Positions 43,331 to 46,777 of a DNA stretch of 46,777 bases are shown one piece after another (the stretch's first letter is position 1; each line of letters opens with the position of its first letter). The stretch lies in contig PXRG01000021.1 of NCBI GenBank assembly GCA_003021105.1, positions 1 to 46,777 on the forward strand, given 5' to 3'. A program made the position numbers and the translations under genes. The notes under the pieces were generated by a model. That model ran no database searches. It was not told the DNA's origin and saw only the letters and a list, made by a program, of their open reading frames with translations. The DNA comes from Halobacteriales archaeon QS_1_68_17. GTDB lineage: Archaea; Halobacteriota; Halobacteria; Halobacteriales; Haloarculaceae.

Positions 43331-44785
43331 TTAGTAGGTCTTTGCGAAGTAGGCCGTCTCGACGGCCGCCTCCCCGCAGACCGCACACTCGTCGGCGATC
43401 GGTTCGGCGTCGCGGTCGCGGGGCACCATCACGATCTCGGCGGCGATGGCATCCTTGATCGGTTCCTCGCAGCCCTCGTCGCCACACCAGGCCGCCTTGA
43501 CGTAGCCGCCGTGCTGGCCGATGGTGCCCAGGATCTCCTCGCGGCTGTCGGCCTCGCGGACGTTCTCCTCCAGGTTCCGCTCGGCGGCGGCGTACAGTTT
43601 CGCGCGGACGGTGTCGAGGTGGTCCTCGACGGCCGCGACGGCGTCGTCCCGGTCCTCGGTGGCGGACTCGCCGTCCGGCCGGTGGACGAGCGTGAGTTCG
43701 CCGTCAGCGACCTCGTTGGGGCCGACCTCGATCCGGAGCGGGACGCCCTTGAGTTCCCACTCGTTGAACTTGAACCCGGGGTTGCGCTGCTCGCGGTCGT
43801 CGAACTCGACGCGGATCCCGGCGTCGTCGAGGTCGGCGGCGACCCCGGCCGCGTAGGACTCGACGGTCTCGCGGTTCTCGTCCTGCCAGATGGGGACGAC
43901 GACGACCTGCTCGGGGGCCAGGGCCGGCGGGAGCACGAGCCCCTGGTCGTCCGAGTGGGTCATGATCAGCGCGCCCAGCGCCCGCCAGGAGAGCCCCCAC
44001 GAACAGGTGTGGGCCAGTCGCTCGGTCTCGGTCTCGTCGGCGTAGGTGATGTCGAACGCCTCCGCGAAGGAGGTGCCGAGGTTGTGGCTGGTCGCCCCCT
44101 GGACGCTCTTGCCGTCGGGCATCAGCGCCTCGACAGTCGTGGTCGTGTGGGCGCCGGGGAACTTGTCGTGGGGGGGTTTGCGGCCGCGGAGGACGGGTAT
44201 GGCCAGCACTTCCTCGTAGAGCTTCTCGTACTGGTCGAGGCGGAGCAGCATCTCCTCGGTGGCCGCCTCGTGGTCGTGGTGGGCGGTGTGGCCCTCCTGC
44301 CAGAGGAACTCCTTGGTCCGGAAGAAGGGCTTGGTCTCGGTGGCCTCCCACCGGACGACCGAACACCACTGGTTGACCCGGAGCGGCAGGTCCCGGTGGC
44401 TGCGCACCCACTTGCTCATGTACGGCGCGATGATGCTCTCGCTGGTCGGCCGGACCGCGAGCCGTTCGTCCAGTTCCTCGTAGCCCCCCTGTGTCACCCA
44501 CGCCACCTCGGGGTCGAACCCCTCGACGACGTCTTTCTCCTTTTCGAGGTAGCTCTCGGGGATGAAAAGCGGGAAGTAGGCGTTCCGGACGCCGGTGTCC
44601 TTGAACCAGCCGTCGAGGCGGTTCTGGAGGCGCTCCCAGACGGCGTACCCCCGCGGACGGGTGACGACGAACCCCCCCATCGGCGCGTAGTCCGCGAGGT
44701 TCGCCTTCTGGACGACCTCGGCGTACCACTCGCCGGTACTGTGCTCCTTCGACCCGGTGATACCGAGTTCCTGTTCGCCACTCAT
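43331..44785 (-). CDS. proS: Prolyl-tRNA synthetase, archaeal/eukaryotic type
   Basis: The 484-residue class II synthetase starts MSGEQELGITGSKEHSTGEWY. Motif 2 is visible in the block with RWEATETKPFFRTKEFLWQEGHTAH, and motif 3 in the segment SWRALGALIMTHSDDQGLVLPP. Anticodon-binding and C-terminal zinc-type extensions follow (WCGDEGCEEP and CAVCGEAA), ending with a Tyr as in the archaeal form. The ATG complement at 44783-44785 sits 27 nt after a TATA element; longer in-frame extensions run into Arg/Gly-rich shadow sequence. It follows the same direction as gltB but has its own promoter. Confidence 0.95.
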   Translation of the reverse strand: MSGEQELGITGSKEHSTGEWYAEVVQKANLADYAPMGGFVVTRPRGYAVWERLQNRLDGWFKDTGVRNAYFPLFIPESYLEKEKDVVEGFDPEVAWVTQGGYEELDERLAVRPTSESIIAPYMSKWVRSHRDLPLRVNQWCSVVRWEATETKPFFRTKEFLWQEGHTAHHDHEAATEEMLLRLDQYEKLYEEVLAIPVLRGRKPPHDKFPGAHTTTTVEALMPDGKSVQGATSHNLGTSFAEAFDITYADETETERLAHTCSWGLSWRALGALIMTHSDDQGLVLPPALAPEQVVVVPIWQDENRETVESYAAGVAADLDDAGIRVEFDDREQRNPGFKFNEWELKGVPLRIEVGPNEVADGELTLVHRPDGESATEDRDDAVAAVEDHLDTVRAKLYAAAERNLEENVREADSREEILGTIGQHGGYVKAAWCGDEGCEEPIKDAIAAEIVMVPRDRDAEPIADECAVCGEAAVETAYFAKTY

Positions 44786-44808
44786 TGGCGGAAGGTGACC
44801 GAGGGCGC

Positions 44809-44816
44809 TATTAAAC
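44809..44816 (-). promoter_or_regulatory. TATA element for proS
   Basis: On the minus strand this reads GTTTAATA, centred about 27 nt before the proS start codon. It supports a leaderless transcript and the chosen start. Confidence 0.65.
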
Positions 44817-45000
44817 TCCTCGAAGGGTGCTCGACGGACCGTCCCGGGGAGACCCGTGCCGGTCTCGGCCGCGGTCCGGGTTCGTCGGCCGCCGGTGTCC
44901 GGTGTACCGCGAGGAGGTCCGCGCCGCCGGTCGGGGTAGATCCCCGCCATCGTGGTTCTATACACCCGGACACGAACCACGCAACGGTTTCTCGGACCGA

Positions 45001-45456
45001 TCAGTCGGGAGAGATTCTCTCGCTCCGAAACAAGCAACGGACGCGTTGAACTATTCGGAGGTCGTCCGCGCCCGCGCGGTCGTCGCCGGTCCCGTGGGTC
45101 CTCGCGTCGGCGTAGTGGAACGTCGCCTCGCCGAGCAACCGGAGCGGCTGGGTGCCCGCGATCATCCCGGCCAGTTCCCGGCCCAGCAGTTCGTCGACGA
45201 CGAATCCCGGGTAGTCGGCCGTCACGTCCAGGTCGCGCATCAGCGCCACGAGCGCGGCGACGTTCACCGCCAGGTCGCCGTCGGCGAACACGGCGTCGAC
45301 CTCCCGGCGGTACGCCGCGACGGTCACGTCGGCGACGTCGGTTCCGAACAGTTCGCCGAGCGCGTCCCGGGTCTCGTTGATCACCGCGACGACCTCCGGG
45401 GCTCGCTCGCGCGTCCACTCCCGTTCCGCGGCCACTGTCTCCGGCGTCACTCGCAT
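45001..45456 (-). CDS. Conserved haloarchaeal protein of unknown function
   Basis: The 151-residue soluble protein starts MRVTPETVAAEREWTRERAPEVV. It has a mostly helical middle (YRREVDAVFADGDLAVNVAALVALMRD) and a block PLRLLGEATFHYADARTHGTGDDRAGADD. No catalytic motif or known domain was recognised. The start has a purine-rich AGGGGGA about 4 nt upstream and a TTATAAAAG element about 45 nt upstream, so unlike many neighbours it may carry a short leader. The clean codon pattern and conserved-looking blocks support a real gene. Confidence 0.7.
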   Translation of the reverse strand: MRVTPETVAAEREWTRERAPEVVAVINETRDALGELFGTDVADVTVAAYRREVDAVFADGDLAVNVAALVALMRDLDVTADYPGFVVDELLGRELAGMIAGTQPLRLLGEATFHYADARTHGTGDDRAGADDLRIVQRVRCLFRSERISPD

Positions 45457-45539
45457 ACGTCCCCCTGGGAACGGAGCGTCTACTGCTTTGCGAAGGCTTT
45501 TATAATCGAGGTATTTAGGGGTGTGTACAGGCAGGTTTT

Positions 45540-45596
45540 CCGGACCCTTTCAGGTAGTCTTACGGGTCCGGACCGGAGTCCGTCCGGGAGACGGAC
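45540..45596 (+). ncRNA. Candidate small structured RNA or leader upstream of aCPSF1
   Basis: Two adjacent perfect hairpins lie here. One is CCGGACCC (45540-45547) paired with GGGTCCGG (45564-45571) across a 16-nt loop. The other is GTCCGTC (45578-45584) paired with GACGGAC (45590-45596) across a 5-nt loop. A TATA-like TATTTAG at 45512-45518 is centred about 26 nt upstream, so transcription would begin right at the first stem. No protein frame starts here. It could be a stand-alone RNA or a structured leader of the gene at 45710. No known RNA family was recognised. Confidence 0.35.
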
Positions 45597-45709
45597 GCGC
45601 CGTTCCGAATCATGACTGTTACGTTCCACAGCCACCGTCCCGGGCTAGCACGCAAGCTTTTCAGGCCGCGAGCGCCCGGTCGGACCAGTCGCGTGGCAGC
45701 AGTTGAGCT

Positions 45710-46777
45710 ATGAGCAAGGTAGACCAGCAACTCGACGACTTACAGGCAACGATCGCGAAGGAAGTCCCGGCAGACATCTCCATCTCGGATGTCACCTACG
45801 AGGGGCCGGAACTGGTCGTCTACACCCGCGATCCCAGGGAGTTCGCGCAGAACGGCGACCTGATCAGACGGCTCGCCAGCAAACTCCGGAAGCGGATCAC
45901 GGTCCGGCCGGATCCGGACATCCTCTCGCTCCCGGAGAACGCCCGCGAGGAGATCCTGTCGGTCATCCCCGAGGACGCAGGCGTCACGGACCTCGATTTC
46001 CACGCCGACACCGGCGAGGTCGTCATCGAGGCGGAGAAGCCGGGCATGGTGATCGGCCGCCACGGGTCGACCCTCCGGGAGATCACCCAGCGAACGTCCG
46101 GAACTTCCTCAAGCAGGAACGCGACGAACGCCGCGACATCCTCGAACGCATCGGCCGGCAGATCCACCGCGAGGAGATGTCCGGCGACGAGTGGGTCCGG
46201 ATCACGACCCTGGGGTGTTGCCGCGAGGTCGGGCGGGCCTCCTTTCTGCTCTCGACGCCCGAGACCCGGGTGTTGATCGACTGTGGCGACAAGCCCGGCG
46301 CGGAGGACGAGGTACCCTACCTCCAGGTGCCCGAGGCGCTGGGTGCGGGCGCGAGCACCATCGACGCCGTCGTGCTCACCCACGCCCACCTCGACCACTC
46401 CGCGCTCGTCCCCCTGCTGTTCAAGTACGGCTACGACGGTCCCATCTACACGACCGAACCCACGCGGGACTTGATGGGCCTGCTCACGCTCGATTACCTT
46501 GACGTCGCCTCCAAGGAGGGACGGGCCCCCCCCTACGAGTCGAGCATGGTCCGGGAGGCGATCAAGCACACAATCCCGGTCGAACTGGGCGACGTGACCG
46601 ACATCGCGCCGGACGTGAAGCTCACCTTCCACAACGCCGGCCACATCCTCGGCTCCGCCATCGCGCACTTCCATATCGGCGACGGCCTGTACAACGTGGC
46701 CTTCTCCGGGGACATCCACTACACCGACACCCGGCTGTTCAACGGCGCGATCAACGAGTTCCCGCGCGTCGAGACGC
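45710..46777 (+). pseudogene. fttA: aCPSF1 / FttA ribonuclease gene, frameshifted by an apparent internal deletion and cut by the window end
   Basis: Archaeal CPSF1 is a KH-domain metallo-beta-lactamase/beta-CASP ribonuclease that terminates transcription. The frame from ATG 45710 encodes an intact N-terminal KH region (residues 1-127), ending with the GxxG-containing VIGRHGS and TLREITQ. It then switches to non-homologous residues and stops at 46274-46276. From about 46091 the next frame resumes the family sequence ([21 protein letters not shown], then [15 protein letters not shown] and the metal motif THAHLDHSA). It stays open to the window end. About 20 residues expected between the two parts, including the family segment VGWTPEVVRTPPIES, are missing. 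This implies a deletion of about 58 bp near 46088-46092, which shifts the frame. ATG 46177 could restart the nuclease part. An assembly error is possible. Confidence 0.85.

Noticed and set aside
44786-45000. Possible small gene between proS and the unknown gene at 45001
   Set aside because: Short frames are Arg/Pro/Gly-rich shadows, and the proS promoter occupies part of the region.

Overview
The window comes from a haloarchaeon (class Halobacteria). The DNA is very GC-rich. The predicted proteins are strongly acidic (Asp/Glu-rich). The gene set is archaeal: TFB, TFS, NAC, XPB helicase, archaeal ProRS, sn-glycerol-1-phosphate dehydrogenase and aCPSF1. Several fusions typical of haloarchaea are present (CoxA-CoxC, PurN-PurH, FolC-FolP). 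Many genes have a TATA-like element about 25-29 nt before the start codon, the arrangement expected of leaderless haloarchaeal mRNAs. No rRNA, tRNA, CRISPR array, transposase or prophage gene was recognised. This is mostly chromosomal core DNA with a few repeat-rich spots.

Layout. 1-2872: the 3' end of a TFB gene, the DNA-repair protein NreA, a DUF5789-like protein and a membrane protein with a Cys/His tail. 2945-6611: a terminal oxidase operon, coxB - coxAC fusion - coxD, then a membrane protein on the other strand. 7451-8426: transcription factor S with a companion gene. 8465-12049: a 107-bp MITE-like repeat, then a minus-strand block (TrmI-type methyltransferase with NAC, arylsulfotransferase-like protein with PUA protein, NYN-domain protein). 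12156-17955: a tightly overlapping lysine operon, dapA-dapB-dapD-lysA-dapF-dapE (succinylase branch), followed by a small membrane protein. 18717-23617: purB, a REC-PAS-PAS-GAF signalling protein and the purN-purH fusion. 23618-23883: a tandem array of 63-bp hairpin units. 24017-25524: two low-complexity membrane-associated proteins. 25587-30187: convergent folCP and XPB-helicase genes whose 3' ends overlap by 190 bp inside a serine/acidic repeat tract. 30228-34256: a glycosyltransferase and a large FG-GAP surface protein. 34426-38414: S9 peptidase, Nudix protein, glycerol-1-phosphate dehydrogenase, a zinc ribbon protein and a small membrane peptide. 38509-38615: the second MITE copy, inverted. 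38617-45456: glutamate synthase, prolyl-tRNA synthetase and a conserved unknown. 45710-46777: an aCPSF1 (FttA) gene that appears broken.

How the genes work together. The dap/lys genes convert aspartate semialdehyde and pyruvate to lysine. purB and purNH serve purine synthesis, and folCP supplies the folate side. GltB provides glutamate nitrogen. CoxB/AC/D form an aerobic respiratory oxidase. NreA and XPB belong to DNA repair. TFB, TFS, NAC, ProRS and aCPSF1 belong to the information machinery.

Most notable points: (1) an apparent ~58-bp deletion and frameshift in aCPSF1, normally a universal archaeal termination nuclease; (2) two 107-bp terminal-inverted-repeat elements about 30 kb apart, in opposite orientation, each touching the stop codon of a minus-strand gene; (3) the purNH-distal hairpin tandem array; (4) the folCP/XPB antisense-coded repeat tails; (5) a candidate structured RNA at 45540-45596; (6) an unclear start or possible frameshift at dapA.
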